NCBI RefSeq assembly: GCF_002807055.1
Contig: NZ_NIXN01000004.1
Span: forward strand, 214,710 to 278,709
Length of the DNA: 64,000 bases
Source: Confluentibacter citreus
GTDB lineage: Bacteria > Bacteroidota > Bacteroidia > Flavobacteriales > Flavobacteriaceae
Direction: 5' to 3'
Shown here: positions 42,966-52,224 of the stretch, piece after piece
Position numbering within the stretch: the stretch's first letter is position 1
Layout of the letters: each line of letters starts with the position of its first letter
Notes under the pieces: generated by a model
The model's database searches: none
Told to the model about the DNA's origin: nothing
What the model saw: only the letters and a program-made list of their open reading frames with translations
Position numbers and translations under genes: made by a program

Positions 42966-43616
42966 ATGTACAATTTGGATATCATTACCATAGTTATTAT
43001 AGCAGCCAATGTAATTATTTCTTATAAAGGATTCGGTGACTTTAATTTCTTTGAAAAATATAAATTTCAAGTAGGTCCCGTTCTAAGAGGAGAGAAAATC
43101 AGAATGATGAGTTCTGGGTTTTTACATGCCGATAATGCGCATTTATTCTTCAATATGTTTTCATTATACGCTTTCGCGAATGTGGTTGTAGAGCTATTAG
43201 GTGTTTTTAACTTTATTATTGTCTACTTAGGAAGTTTGTTATTAGGAAGTTTACTATCATTATATTTTCATAAAAACGAATATTATTACAGTGCTGTTGG
43301 CGCTAGTGGTGCTGTTATGGGTATTATTTATTCAGCTATTTTATTGCAACCCGGTATGAGCTTGATTATATTTTTTATACCCATCCCCATTCCTGCTTAT
43401 ATTTTTGGAATTGGTTACTTATTATATTCCATTTATGGTATGAAAAATAGAGTTGGCAACATTGGTCATGATGCCCACTTTGGTGGTGCCATTGGCGGTT
43501 ATGCCATCACGTTATTGTTATCGCCGTGGTTATTTCAAACTAATTTATTGATGATTGGTTTGTTAGCTATACCTATTGTATTATTATTTGTTTTGAAGAA
43601 AATGGGGAAGATGTAG
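42966..43616 (+). CDS. Rhomboid-family intramembrane serine protease
   Basis: A 216-residue membrane protease with six helices. Catalytic Ser114 lies in VGASGAVMG and His171 in GHDAHFGGAIGG; the HLFFNMFSLY segment after SGFLHADNAH is the conserved first-loop motif. It cleaves membrane proteins within the bilayer; the substrate is unknown. The start at 42966 is 37 bp after its promoter box. Nothing else is in its unit; lon follows after 157 bp without a recognised element between. Confidence 0.95.
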   Translation: MYNLDIITIVIIAANVIISYKGFGDFNFFEKYKFQVGPVLRGEKIRMMSSGFLHADNAHLFFNMFSLYAFANVVVELLGVFNFIIVYLGSLLLGSLLSLYFHKNEYYYSAVGASGAVMGIIYSAILLQPGMSLIIFFIPIPIPAYIFGIGYLLYSIYGMKNRVGNIGHDAHFGGAIGGYAITLLLSPWLFQTNLLMIGLLAIPIVLLFVLKKMGKM

Positions 43617-43773
43617 CAGGCTTTTCAATATGGCACAACTATTGAAATTATAACTCGAATAAAAGTTTTATTATTATTATAACTTTCTGATAATTAATAC
43701 TTTTATGATTTTAATAATCAACATTATAAATAGTTTGGTTTGTTTTTAATGACAGATTGACTTAAATATATAT

Positions 43774-46224
43774 ATGAAGAAATCTAATTTTATAACACTT
43801 GACAGTTTGTCATTACAGGAATTTGATGAAAACTCAGAATTGATTCCATTAATGACACCTGAAGATGAAGAAGAAATAAATAACGAAAAACTACCAGAAA
43901 CATTACCCATTTTGTCTTTAAGAAATACGGTGTTGTTCCCAGGTGTGGTTATTCCCATTACAGCGGGCAGGGATAAATCCATTCGCTTGATAAATGATGC
44001 CAACAAAGGCAATAAAGTTATTGGCGTGGTGTCCCAAAAAGACGAATCTCTAGAAGATCCTTCAGTAAAAGATATTTATGAAACAGGTACGGTTGCTAAA
44101 ATTTTACGTGTTTTAAAAATGCCCGATGGGAATGTAACGGTCATCATTCAAGGTAAAAAGCGTTTTAAAGTTGCTGAAGTTATTACCGAAGATCCTTACA
44201 TGTACGCCACCATCAGAGAACTCCCCGAGGCGAAACCAACGCTTAATAATAAAGAGTTTTTTGCCATCATAGAGTCTATTAAAGACTTGGCTCTGCAAAT
44301 CATTAAAGAGAGTCCGAACATTCCAAGTGAAGCTTCGTTTGCCATAAAAAATATAGAAAGCAATTCATTTTTAGTCAATTTTGTATCGTCTAATATGAAT
44401 CTGTCGGTTGCCGAAAAGCAAAAGCTCTTAGAGATTGACGATTTGAAAAAACGTGCTTTGGCTACCCTAAAGTATATGAATGTTGAGTTTCAAAAATTGG
44501 AACTTAAGAATGACATTCAATCTAGGGTCCAAATGGATATGAGCCAGCAACAACGTGAATATTTCTTGCATCAGCAAATGAAAACCATTCAAGAAGAATT
44601 GGGTGGGGTGAGTCATGATGAAGAAATAGAAGAAATGAAAATGCGTGCCTTGGATAAAAAGTGGGATGAAAAAGTAGCCAAGCATTTTGAAAAAGAGTTG
44701 GCGAAAATGCAACGCATGAATCCGCAAGTAGCAGAATATTCCATTCAACGTAATTATTTAGATTTGTTTTTGGATTTGCCTTGGAATAAATTCAGCAAAG
44801 ATAAATTCGATTTAAAACGAGCTATGCGTATTCTGGACAGGGATCATTTCGGACTGGAAGATGTGAAGCGAAGAATCATTGAATATCTAGCAGTTTTAAA
44901 ATTGCGTAATGATATGAAATCGCCTATTCTTTGTTTGTACGGCCCTCCTGGAGTTGGTAAAACATCTTTAGGAAAATCCATTGCTGAAGCATTAGGGAGG
45001 GAATATGTGCGTATCTCATTGGGTGGTTTGCGTGATGAGGCCGAAATAAGAGGTCATAGAAAAACCTACATTGGCGCCATGCCGGGACGTATCATTCAAA
45101 GTTTGAAAAAAGCTGGGACGTCAAATCCTGTGTTTGTTTTAGATGAAATTGATAAATTGTCTAACTCACATCAAGGAGACCCGTCATCTGCTATGTTAGA
45201 GGTTTTAGACCCTGAACAAAACAACGAGTTTTACGATAACTTTTTAGAAATGGGTTACGATCTTTCTAAAGTGATGTTTATAGCGACTTCCAATAATTTA
45301 TCAACCATTCAACCTGCGTTAAGAGATAGAATGGAAGTGATTAATGTGTCTGGTTACACCATTGAAGAAAAGGTGGAAATAGCTAGACGTCATTTATTAC
45401 CAAAACAATTAAAAGAGCATGGTTTAACAGAAACCCATCTTAAAATAGGAAAAGCCCAGCTAGAAAAAATAGTTGAAGGTTATACTAGGGAATCGGGTGT
45501 TCGTGGTCTGGAAAAACAAATAGCAAAAATGGTGCGCTATGCCGCTAAAAACATTGCTATGGAGGAAGAATACGTTGTAAAAATATCAAATGAAGATATT
45601 ATTAAGGTATTGGGCGGGCCAAAAATGGAACGTGACAAATACGAAAATAATAATGTCGCTGGTGTTGTTACTGGATTGGCATGGACAAGTGTTGGCGGTG
45701 ATATATTATTTATAGAATCTATTCTGTCCAAAGGAAAAGGACTGCTTACCATCACTGGAAACCTTGGTACGGTGATGAAAGAATCGGCGACCATTGCCAT
45801 GGAATATATAAAATCCAATGCGAAAGAATTTGGTATAGAATCTTTGGTGTTTGAAAATTACAATGTACACATTCACGTACCAGAAGGCGCAACACCTAAA
45901 GATGGTCCAAGTGCCGGGATTACGATGTTAACATCATTAGTGTCATTATTCACCCAAAAAAGAGTGAAGAAAAGCTTAGCTATGACTGGGGAAATTACAC
46001 TTCGTGGAAAAGTGCTGCCGGTTGGTGGTATTAAAGAAAAGATATTGGCCGCAAAACGTGCACGCATCAAAGAGATTATTTTATGTGAAGAAAACAGACG
46101 GGACATCGAGGAGATTAAAGCTGATTATTTAAAAGGATTGACGTTTCATTATGTAACCGATATGAGTGATGTTATTAAATTGGCATTAACAAATCAGAAA
46201 GTTGCGAATGCCAAGACATTATAA
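43774..46224 (+). CDS. lon: ATP-dependent protease Lon
   Basis: An 816-residue cytosolic protease. The N-terminal substrate-binding LON domain (about 45-250, [19 protein letters not shown]) and a coiled coil precede the AAA+ module with Walker A GPPGVGKT (390-397) and Walker [10 protein letters not shown]; the proteolytic domain has Ser713 in DGPSAG and the dyad Lys in GGIKEK. The N-terminus is slightly longer than in E. coli (784 residues). It degrades misfolded and regulatory proteins. A terminator with a long loop follows. Confidence 0.98.
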   Translation: MKKSNFITLDSLSLQEFDENSELIPLMTPEDEEEINNEKLPETLPILSLRNTVLFPGVVIPITAGRDKSIRLINDANKGNKVIGVVSQKDESLEDPSVKDIYETGTVAKILRVLKMPDGNVTVIIQGKKRFKVAEVITEDPYMYATIRELPEAKPTLNNKEFFAIIESIKDLALQIIKESPNIPSEASFAIKNIESNSFLVNFVSSNMNLSVAEKQKLLEIDDLKKRALATLKYMNVEFQKLELKNDIQSRVQMDMSQQQREYFLHQQMKTIQEELGGVSHDEEIEEMKMRALDKKWDEKVAKHFEKELAKMQRMNPQVAEYSIQRNYLDLFLDLPWNKFSKDKFDLKRAMRILDRDHFGLEDVKRRIIEYLAVLKLRNDMKSPILCLYGPPGVGKTSLGKSIAEALGREYVRISLGGLRDEAEIRGHRKTYIGAMPGRIIQSLKKAGTSNPVFVLDEIDKLSNSHQGDPSSAMLEVLDPEQNNEFYDNFLEMGYDLSKVMFIATSNNLSTIQPALRDRMEVINVSGYTIEEKVEIARRHLLPKQLKEHGLTETHLKIGKAQLEKIVEGYTRESGVRGLEKQIAKMVRYAAKNIAMEEEYVVKISNEDIIKVLGGPKMERDKYENNNVAGVVTGLAWTSVGGDILFIESILSKGKGLLTITGNLGTVMKESATIAMEYIKSNAKEFGIESLVFENYNVHIHVPEGATPKDGPSAGITMLTSLVSLFTQKRVKKSLAMTGEITLRGKVLPVGGIKEKILAAKRARIKEIILCEENRRDIEEIKADYLKGLTFHYVTDMSDVIKLALTNQKVANAKTL

Positions 46225-46241
46225 GATTTACGTTATTTTAG

Positions 46242-46376
46242 AAGAGGCTGAGTAAAGGCTAAAATTTGTCATTCTGAATTTATTTCAGAATCTCATCATA
46301 ATGATTATACATCACTATGAGAACCAGAAACGAGTTCAGGTTGACAAAAGAATCCATTTTACTCAGCCTCTTTTTT
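46242..46376 (+). terminator. lon terminator with a REP pair in its loop
   Basis: AAGAGGCTGAGTAAA (46242-46256) and TTTACTCAGCCTCTT (46358-46372) form a perfect 15-bp stem followed by six T. The 101-nt loop is itself an imperfect palindrome: TTTGTCATTCTGAA ... TTTCAGAATCTCAT against ATGAGAACCAGAAA ... TTCAGGTTGACAAA. Confidence 0.7.
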
Positions 46377-46411
46377 GTTTAAAATAAATAATACCTGACA
46401 CCGTTTTAAGA

Positions 46412-46419
46412 TAGATTTG
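46412..46419 (+). promoter_or_regulatory. -7 promoter element of porQ
   Basis: TAGATTTG, 17 bp ahead of the porQ ATG. Confidence 0.45.
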
Positions 46420-46436
46420 CTTTCTTTGTATTCTAT

Positions 46437-47456
46437 ATGATTAGAAAAATCAGCTTTCTTTTTTGTTTGCTTTTCAGTTACTTAACTATGGCGCAAGTTG
46501 GGGGTGAATCTACATACCAATTTCTGAATTTGGTATCATCACCTAGGCAAGCAGCTTTAGGGGGCAAAGTGCTTACCAATGTAGATTATGATGTGACTCA
46601 AGGACTTTTTAATCCGGCTACCATAAATGCGGATATGGATAATCAATTAGCTGTAAATTATGTAAGTTATTTGGGAGGTATCAGTTATGGTTCTGCGGCG
46701 TATGCTTACACGTTTGATAGAAGAACCCAAACATTTCATGCAGGCATTACGTATGTTAATTATGGTGATTTTGAGGGCTATGATGAAAATGGAAACGAAA
46801 CAGGAACATTTACAGGAAGTGAAGCAGCTCTGTCACTTGGGTATGCAATGCAAATAGGCTATTCTGATTTCTATTTTGGAGGCAATCTAAAATTAATAAC
46901 ATCCAAATTAGAACAATATTCATCTTTTGGTATGGCAGCAGATTTAGGTTTGTTGTACATTAATGAAGACATAAATTTTAACGCAGCCCTAGCAATAAGA
47001 AACTTAGGAACTCAAATTACCACGTATGCAGGACAAAACGAGCCATTACCTTTTGAGGTTGATTTTGGAATGTCGCAACGTTTGGAAAATGTCCCCATAA
47101 GATGGCATGTCACTTTAGAGAATTTACAGGAGTGGCCTATTGCCAGACCAAATCCAGCACGTAGCACGAGTGATTTAGGCGGGAATCAAACCTCAGAAAA
47201 AATCGGCTTTTTTGGTCAAGTTATTAGGCATACCATTTTGGGGGCCGAATTATTTCCCGAAAAAGGATTTAATATCCGATTGGGCTATAATTTTAGAAGA
47301 GGCGAGGAGCTTCGGATTAATGAGCAGCGAAATTTTTCAGGCATATCGGCAGGATTTTCAATAAAATTGAATAAGTTGAGATTTAGTTATACTCATGCAA
47401 AGTATACCAGTGCTGCCAATTCCAATTTTTTCGGATTACAAATAGATTTAAGATAA
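46437..47456 (+). CDS. porQ: Type IX secretion system protein PorQ
   Basis: A 339-residue outer-membrane beta-barrel protein with a signal peptide (LLFSYLTMAQ). YQFLNLVSSPRQAALGGKVLT, GLFNPATIN and YVSYLGGISYGSAAYAY are PorQ features, and cmk directly downstream is the usual neighbour of porQ in Bacteroidota. PorQ works with the T9SS attachment complex on sorting-domain proteins at the cell surface; this window also holds likely clients (51.0 and 62.4 kb). The last strands (FGLQIDLR) end the barrel. The gene is followed by a tandem heptamer tract. Confidence 0.93.
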   Translation: MIRKISFLFCLLFSYLTMAQVGGESTYQFLNLVSSPRQAALGGKVLTNVDYDVTQGLFNPATINADMDNQLAVNYVSYLGGISYGSAAYAYTFDRRTQTFHAGITYVNYGDFEGYDENGNETGTFTGSEAALSLGYAMQIGYSDFYFGGNLKLITSKLEQYSSFGMAADLGLLYINEDINFNAALAIRNLGTQITTYAGQNEPLPFEVDFGMSQRLENVPIRWHVTLENLQEWPIARPNPARSTSDLGGNQTSEKIGFFGQVIRHTILGAELFPEKGFNIRLGYNFRRGEELRINEQRNFSGISAGFSIKLNKLRFSYTHAKYTSAANSNFFGLQIDLR

Positions 47457-47525
47457 AAAGTTAAAAGTTAAAAGTTAAAAGTTAAAAGTTAAAAGTTAAA
47501 AGTTAAAAGTTAAAAGTTAAAAGTT
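47456..47525. repeat. Ten perfect copies of a 7-bp unit (AAAAGTT)
   Basis: 70 bp of uninterrupted AAAAGTT repeats begin at the last base of the porQ stop codon. Confidence 0.95.
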
Positions 47526-47543
47526 AATTTTGTTTAATCATCT

Positions 47544-47576
47544 ACCAAGAACCAAGAACCAAGAACCAAGAACCAA
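47544..47576. repeat. Four and a half copies of a second 7-bp unit (ACCAAGA)
   Basis: Four exact ACCAAGA units and a partial fifth whose last A is the A of the cmk ATG. The tract therefore forms the whole ribosome-binding region of cmk. Confidence 0.92.
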
Positions 47577-48271
47577 TGAACAAAATAACCATAGCCATAG
47601 ACGGATTTTCATCTACTGGGAAAAGTACGGTAGCTAAACGCTTGGCTAAACATTTGGGTTATACGTATGTAGACTCTGGGGCTATGTATAGAGCGGTGAC
47701 TTGGTACGCCATGAAGCACAATTTCATAAATAGAGAAAGGTTTGATGTGGATTCACTGGTTTCCCATTTAGATGATATTCATATTAGCTTTGTGTTTAAT
47801 AAAGATGTTGGTTTTGCCGAGGTATATTTAAATGATGAAAATATAGAAAAATACATACGAAGCTTGGAAGTTTCCAGTTTTGTAAGTCGGGTAGCCGAAG
47901 TTTCAGAAGTTAGAAGTCAGTTGGTCAAACAACAACAAAAACTTGGCAAAGTAAAGGGTGTTGTGATGGATGGAAGGGATATAGGTACTGTCGTTTTTCC
48001 TAATGCAGAACTTAAATTATTTTTAACCGCAAGTCCTGAAAATAGGGCAAAAAGACGTTTTAGTGAACTTGTTAAAAAAGGTGATGCCGTTTTGTACGAC
48101 GACGTTTTAAAAAATGTTGAAGGGCGTGATTATATTGATTCACACAGAAAGGATTCCCCATTGATCAAAGCTGAAGATGCTATAGAAATTGATAATTCCA
48201 ATATGTCCAAAGATGAACAATTCCATGTTATTTTGGACATAGTAAATAGAAAATTAAAAGAAAACGCATAA
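47576..48271 (+). CDS. cmk: Cytidylate kinase
   Basis: A 231-residue nucleotide kinase phosphorylating CMP and dCMP. The P-loop IDGFSSTGKST, the CMP-binding VDSGAMYRAVTW, MDGRDIGTVVFPNA and the lid ENRAKRRFSEL/YIDSHRKDSPL are all in place; length is typical. The start is forced by the repeat tract just upstream. No rpsA follows directly; a LysM gene lies between on the other strand. Confidence 0.97.
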   Translation: MNKITIAIDGFSSTGKSTVAKRLAKHLGYTYVDSGAMYRAVTWYAMKHNFINRERFDVDSLVSHLDDIHISFVFNKDVGFAEVYLNDENIEKYIRSLEVSSFVSRVAEVSEVRSQLVKQQQKLGKVKGVVMDGRDIGTVVFPNAELKLFLTASPENRAKRRFSELVKKGDAVLYDDVLKNVEGRDYIDSHRKDSPLIKAEDAIEIDNSNMSKDEQFHVILDIVNRKLKENA

Positions 48272-48300
48272 AAAAAGAGGTTTTTAACCTCTTTTTTTAT
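48270..48300. terminator. Terminator between cmk and the LysM gene
   Basis: AAAAAAAGAGGTTtttAACCTCTTTTTTT, a near-perfect stem that serves both convergent genes. Confidence 0.85.
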
Positions 48301-48681
48301 TTATAAGTTTGGAATAATTAACTCCTGTCCCGGATGAATTAAATCTGGATTTTTTAAAATATCTGAGTTGGCCTTAAATATTGCTTGATATTTTGATGGG
48401 TCTTTGTAATAATGCTTTGCTATTTTACCTAAAGTTTCTCCACTTTTTACGGTATGTCTGTGGTAAACGCTTTCATCGGCAACTTTAATATTTGCCATGA
48501 TATCAGAAGGGTTTTCGCCGCCAATTTCCTTGATTTTATCCCAAAGCAAGTTTTTTTCATAGTTGGTTTTAGCGGTTCCTTTAACTTTTAAAACACCATT
48601 TTCTTCTTTAACATCACCATCCTTAATGTTTAAAGTTTCGCCTAGATCGAGTACTCGTTGATATTTTGCTTTTACTGTCAT
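48301..48681 (-). CDS. BON-like plus LysM domain protein (Kbp/YgaU-like)
   Basis: A 126-residue protein without signal peptide. Residues 1-70 have a BON-like beta-alpha pattern (VLKVKGTAKTNYEKNLLWDKIKEI) and residues 75-126 a LysM domain (HTVKSGETLGKIAKHYYKD ... LIHPGQELIIP). This matches E. coli YgaU/Kbp, a cytosolic potassium-binding protein; whether this one binds potassium is unknown. The gene stands alone with its terminator shared with cmk. Confidence 0.9.
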   Translation of the reverse strand: MTVKAKYQRVLDLGETLNIKDGDVKEENGVLKVKGTAKTNYEKNLLWDKIKEIGGENPSDIMANIKVADESVYHRHTVKSGETLGKIAKHYYKDPSKYQAIFKANSDILKNPDLIHPGQELIIPNL

Positions 48682-48803
48682 AACTGTATATTTTATAATT
48701 TATTAAATATACTAAGGTTTAATGCATTTTCAAATTAATTCTATCACAAATATTCCTACATAAAATATTTCTTTTCTAATTAGGCTAATTTATTGAAATT
48801 GTG

Positions 48804-48811
48804 TATTTTTG
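48804..48811 (+). promoter_or_regulatory. -7 promoter element of rpsA
   Basis: TATTTTTG starts a leader of roughly 160 nt before the rpsA ATG. Confidence 0.5.
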
Positions 48812-48822
48812 CACTCCTTTTG

Positions 48823-48889
48823 GCAATTTACAGGAACGACAGAAGGAACGAGACAAAACATATTTATAACACTTCTGTGTGTAAATTGC
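48823..48889 (+). promoter_or_regulatory. Structured 5' leader of rpsA
   Basis: GCAATTTACA (48823-48832) pairs perfectly with TGTAAATTGC (48880-48889); inside, CAGAAG (48840-48845) pairs with CTTCTG (48872-48877), leaving an internal loop with GGAACGA. The rest of the leader (to 48977) has GTAATGGTGTTAC and CGCGAAAGCG mini-hairpins. It is a candidate autoregulatory leader for S1. Confidence 0.5.
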
Positions 48890-48977
48890 TTAAATCTTCC
48901 GAAGCATGCAGAATACAAAATGTAGTGTAATGGTGTTACGCGAAAGCGGGCAAATTATATTACTTAAATTATCTTAA

Positions 48978-50828
48978 ATGGCTGAAAAAGCAAAACAAGC
49001 TGAAGTTGATGCAGTAGATGCAGCAACCGTAGAAGCTCCAGTAGTATCTGAAGCTCAAGCAAATACTGAAAAATTCTTAGCAAGCTTTAACTGGCACAAT
49101 TACCAAGAAGGTATTGATGAGGTTGATGACAAACAACTTAAAGAATTTGAAAAGTTAGTAGCAGAAAAATTTGTTGACACACTTAATGACGAAGTGGTGA
49201 TTGGTACCGTAGTACACATTTCTGATAGAGATGCTATTATTGATATCAACGCAAAATCTGAAGGTGTTATCTCTTTAAATGAGTTTCGCTACAATCCTAA
49301 CTTAAAAGTTGGGGATAAAGTAGAGGTATTAATTGATGTTCGTGAAGATGCAACAGGACAATTAGTATTATCTCACAGAAAAGCACGTGTTATTAAAGCA
49401 TGGGATCGTGTTAATGCAGCGCATGATACGGGTGAAATCGTTAATGGTTTTGTTAAATGCAGAACGAAAGGTGGTATGATTGTAGATGTTTTTGGCATTG
49501 AAGCATTCTTGCCAGGTTCTCAAATTGATGTGAAACCAATTAGGGATTACGATCAATATGTAAACAAAACTATGGAATTCAAAGTGGTTAAAATCAACCA
49601 TGAATTCAAAAACGTAGTAGTATCTCATAAAGCGCTTATTGAAGCGGATATTGAAGTTCAGAAAAAAGAAATCATTGGTCAATTAGAAAAAGGTCAAGTA
49701 TTGGAAGGTGTTGTTAAAAACATTACCTCTTACGGTGTGTTCATCGATCTTGGCGGTGTTGACGGTTTAATCCATATCACAGATTTATCTTGGTCTAGAA
49801 TTAACCATCCAAACGAAATAGTAGAATTAGACCAAAAAATTAATGTGGTAATCCTTGATTTTGATGAAAATAAATCAAGAATCCAATTAGGTTTAAAACA
49901 ATTAAGCAAACACCCATGGGAAGCTTTAGCAGATACTGTTACCGTTGGTGATAAAGTAAAAGGAAAAGTAGTTGTTATTGCAGATTACGGTGCATTTATT
50001 GAAGTTGCCGATGGTGTTGAAGGTTTAATCCACGTGTCTGAAATGTCATGGTCTACCCATTTACGTTCTGCACAAGATTTCGTTTCTGTTGGAGATGAAG
50101 TTCAAGCGGTTATCTTGACTTTAGATAGAGAAGAGCGTAAAATGTCACTTGGTATCAAACAATTAACGTCAGATCCTTGGACAGATATTACAACCAAATA
50201 TCCATTAGGTTCTAAGCATGTTGGAACCGTGCGTAACTTTACAAACTTTGGTGTTTTTGTTGAATTGGAAGAAGGTATTGATGGATTGATTTACATTTCA
50301 GATTTATCTTGGACCAAAAAAATCAAACATCCAAGTGAGTTCTGTGCCGTTGGTGATAAATTAGATGTGATCGTATTGGAGTTGGATGTTGAAGGACGTA
50401 AATTAAGTTTAGGTCATAAACAAACGACTGTAAATCCTTGGGATGAATACGAAACAGATTTCGCTTTAGAAACAGTTCATACAGCTGTTATTTCTGAAAT
50501 AGTTGATAAAGGAGCTACAGTTGAGTTTAACGAAGATATCGTTGCTTTTGTTCCAACACGTCACTTAGAAAAAGAAGATGGTAGCAAACTTAAACAAGGT
50601 GACAAAGCTGAGTTTAAAATTATAGAGTTCAATAAAGAGTTTAAACGTGTTGTAGCATCTCATACTGCTGTATTTAAAGCGGAAGAAGTAGCAAACGTAA
50701 AAGCAGCTGTTAAAAAGGCAGAAGCTCAGGCAGCAGAAGCAAAACCAACTTTAGGTGATGCTAATGATGTTTTACAAGCTCTTAAAGATAAAATGGATGG
50801 CAAACCTGCCAAAAAAACAAAAAAGTAA
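48978..50828 (+). CDS. rpsA: 30S ribosomal protein S1
   Basis: A 616-residue protein that brings mRNA to the 30S subunit. Six S1 (OB-fold) repeats can be followed at about 75, 155, 240, 325, 412 and 498; the middle three carry the clear GVFIDLGGVDGLIHITDLSW type motif. An acidic/Ala-rich N-terminal extension (about 30 residues) and an Ala/Lys-rich C-terminal tail are typical of flavobacterial S1. Since Bacteroidota mRNAs rarely use Shine-Dalgarno pairing, S1 may matter more for initiation here. Confidence 0.97.
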   Translation: MAEKAKQAEVDAVDAATVEAPVVSEAQANTEKFLASFNWHNYQEGIDEVDDKQLKEFEKLVAEKFVDTLNDEVVIGTVVHISDRDAIIDINAKSEGVISLNEFRYNPNLKVGDKVEVLIDVREDATGQLVLSHRKARVIKAWDRVNAAHDTGEIVNGFVKCRTKGGMIVDVFGIEAFLPGSQIDVKPIRDYDQYVNKTMEFKVVKINHEFKNVVVSHKALIEADIEVQKKEIIGQLEKGQVLEGVVKNITSYGVFIDLGGVDGLIHITDLSWSRINHPNEIVELDQKINVVILDFDENKSRIQLGLKQLSKHPWEALADTVTVGDKVKGKVVVIADYGAFIEVADGVEGLIHVSEMSWSTHLRSAQDFVSVGDEVQAVILTLDREERKMSLGIKQLTSDPWTDITTKYPLGSKHVGTVRNFTNFGVFVELEEGIDGLIYISDLSWTKKIKHPSEFCAVGDKLDVIVLELDVEGRKLSLGHKQTTVNPWDEYETDFALETVHTAVISEIVDKGATVEFNEDIVAFVPTRHLEKEDGSKLKQGDKAEFKIIEFNKEFKRVVASHTAVFKAEEVANVKAAVKKAEAQAAEAKPTLGDANDVLQALKDKMDGKPAKKTKK

Positions 50829-50835
50829 TTTTTTT

Positions 50836-50861
50836 GTCATTCCTGCGTAGGCAGGAATCCA
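50836..50861. repeat. REP-like element after rpsA
   Basis: GTCATTCCTGCGTAGGCAGGAAT has a TTCCTGC/GCAGGAA hairpin; it shares the GTCATTCC start with other REP-like units in the window. Confidence 0.5.
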
Positions 50862-50872
50862 TATATAAAAAT

Positions 50873-50903
50873 AAAAGCCTTCAAGAAATTGAAGGCTTTT
50901 TTT
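50873..50903 (+). terminator. rpsA terminator
   Basis: AAAAGCCTTCAAgaaaTTGAAGGCTTTTTTT: 12-bp stem with a 7-T tail on the plus strand. Confidence 0.85.
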
Positions 50904-51005
50904 ATGCCATTAAACTTAATTATAAAGGTGTTTGACAAAAATACTGATTAATTAAAATATAAATAAAAAAAGTAGTATTATTGTTACATAACAGAAGTTC
51001 TACAA

Positions 51006-52145
51006 ATGAAATATTTTTACATCGTTTTTTGTCTATTATTCTCAATTTTTCATGTTTCCGCTCAAGTCATTGCATACCCTTCAATAAATGATTCTAAAGT
51101 TTTGGGAGCTAATTGTGCCGATTTGCATTTTGTAAATCCAATAGTGATTGGGCATCAATTAAATGTTTCAGTATCTTATTATGTTTCTTTATCTGATGCT
51201 CAAAATGAAGCTAATGCTTTAGAACGTTTTTATGAACCCATTTCAAACCCACAAACAATATATGTCCGTGTAGATAGTAATTTAAATAGTGATTTTGCTA
51301 TAGAAGAATATATAATTGATTCGGCTGTTTCTGATGGTGGGCCACCGCCTGGTATATCTCCGTGTTATTTTGATGCTTGTGATGTTGATGGGAATGGTAG
51401 TGAAATTATTTATTTAAACAATTTAAGATGTAAATATGATGGATATGGATTTCCTACTACCGCATTCTGTGGAAGTCTAGACAATGAAATTGAGACAACC
51501 TATTATCTTACCGAGAACGATGCTGTAAATGAAACAAATTCAGTTAACCCAATATATACATTAACATCGTCCCAAACCTTTTATAGAAAAATAAAAAACA
51601 TAACAACAAACGAATTTCTTATTGATGATTTATTGAATGTTAATCTTGTTAGTTGTATAACAGACACAGATTTGGATGGAATACCTGATTTAGCTGAAGA
51701 TTCCAATAAAAATTTATTGTATGATGACGATGATACAGATCAAGATGGTTTAAAAAATTATGAAGACGCAGATGATGATGGCGACGGAATACTAACGATA
51801 AATGAAGATTATAATAATAATGGAGACCCATCGGATGATGATATAGATGGTAGTGGTGTGGCAGATTATCTGGAATTTAATGTGACGTTATCATTAGAAG
51901 ATATAAAATTTAATAGTGTTACTATATATCCCAATCCAGCATATGAAAGTCTCTTTATTAATTCAAAAGAAGACCTAGAATCAGTTACAATTTATAATGT
52001 TTCAGGAATAGCCATTCAAAACGTTTCATTTAAAAAAATCAGTCAAACCGATAAGATTTCTACAGAAAATCTATCTCAAGGAGTTTATTTTATTAAAATT
52101 AAGTCAGGGTCAAGAAATGAATATCATAGATTCATTAAGAATTAG
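51006..52145 (+). CDS. Secreted protein with calcium-binding repeats and T9SS type A sorting domain
   Basis: A 379-residue exported protein: signal peptide (CLLFSIFHVSAQ), two Cys-containing modules of about 80 residues with short 'VYV/YYLSLSDAQ'-like beta-strands (residues 25-215), an Asp-rich thrombospondin-3-like calcium region (DTDLDGIPD, DDTDQDGL, DDDGDGI; about 220-285), then a C-terminal sorting domain (VTIYPNPAYESL to HRFIKN). The tail directs it across the outer membrane by type IX secretion and is then removed. The first part matches no family I know. Monocistronic. Confidence 0.88.
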   Translation: MKYFYIVFCLLFSIFHVSAQVIAYPSINDSKVLGANCADLHFVNPIVIGHQLNVSVSYYVSLSDAQNEANALERFYEPISNPQTIYVRVDSNLNSDFAIEEYIIDSAVSDGGPPPGISPCYFDACDVDGNGSEIIYLNNLRCKYDGYGFPTTAFCGSLDNEIETTYYLTENDAVNETNSVNPIYTLTSSQTFYRKIKNITTNEFLIDDLLNVNLVSCITDTDLDGIPDLAEDSNKNLLYDDDDTDQDGLKNYEDADDDGDGILTINEDYNNNGDPSDDDIDGSGVADYLEFNVTLSLEDIKFNSVTIYPNPAYESLFINSKEDLESVTIYNVSGIAIQNVSFKKISQTDKISTENLSQGVYFIKIKSGSRNEYHRFIKN

Positions 52146-52191
52146 ACTTTAGTAAACATAATTTAATATTTCACTATTTAATTTTTTACAC

Positions 52192-52199
52192 TACATTTG
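52192..52199 (+). promoter_or_regulatory. -7 promoter element of the pyrR-pyrB operon
   Basis: TACATTTG, 25 bp ahead of the pyrR ATG; no attenuator hairpin lies between. Confidence 0.5.
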
Positions 52200-52224
52200 T
52201 ACCCCAGATACGTTTGGACAGCAT

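Noticed and set aside
47456..47576. Short regularly spaced repeats, considered as a CRISPR array.
   Set aside because: They are contiguous 7-bp tandem units with no spacers, and there are no cas genes in the window.
52146..52224. A PyrR-controlled attenuator before pyrR.
   Set aside because: The leader is about 20 nt after the promoter box and has no terminator or antiterminator hairpin.
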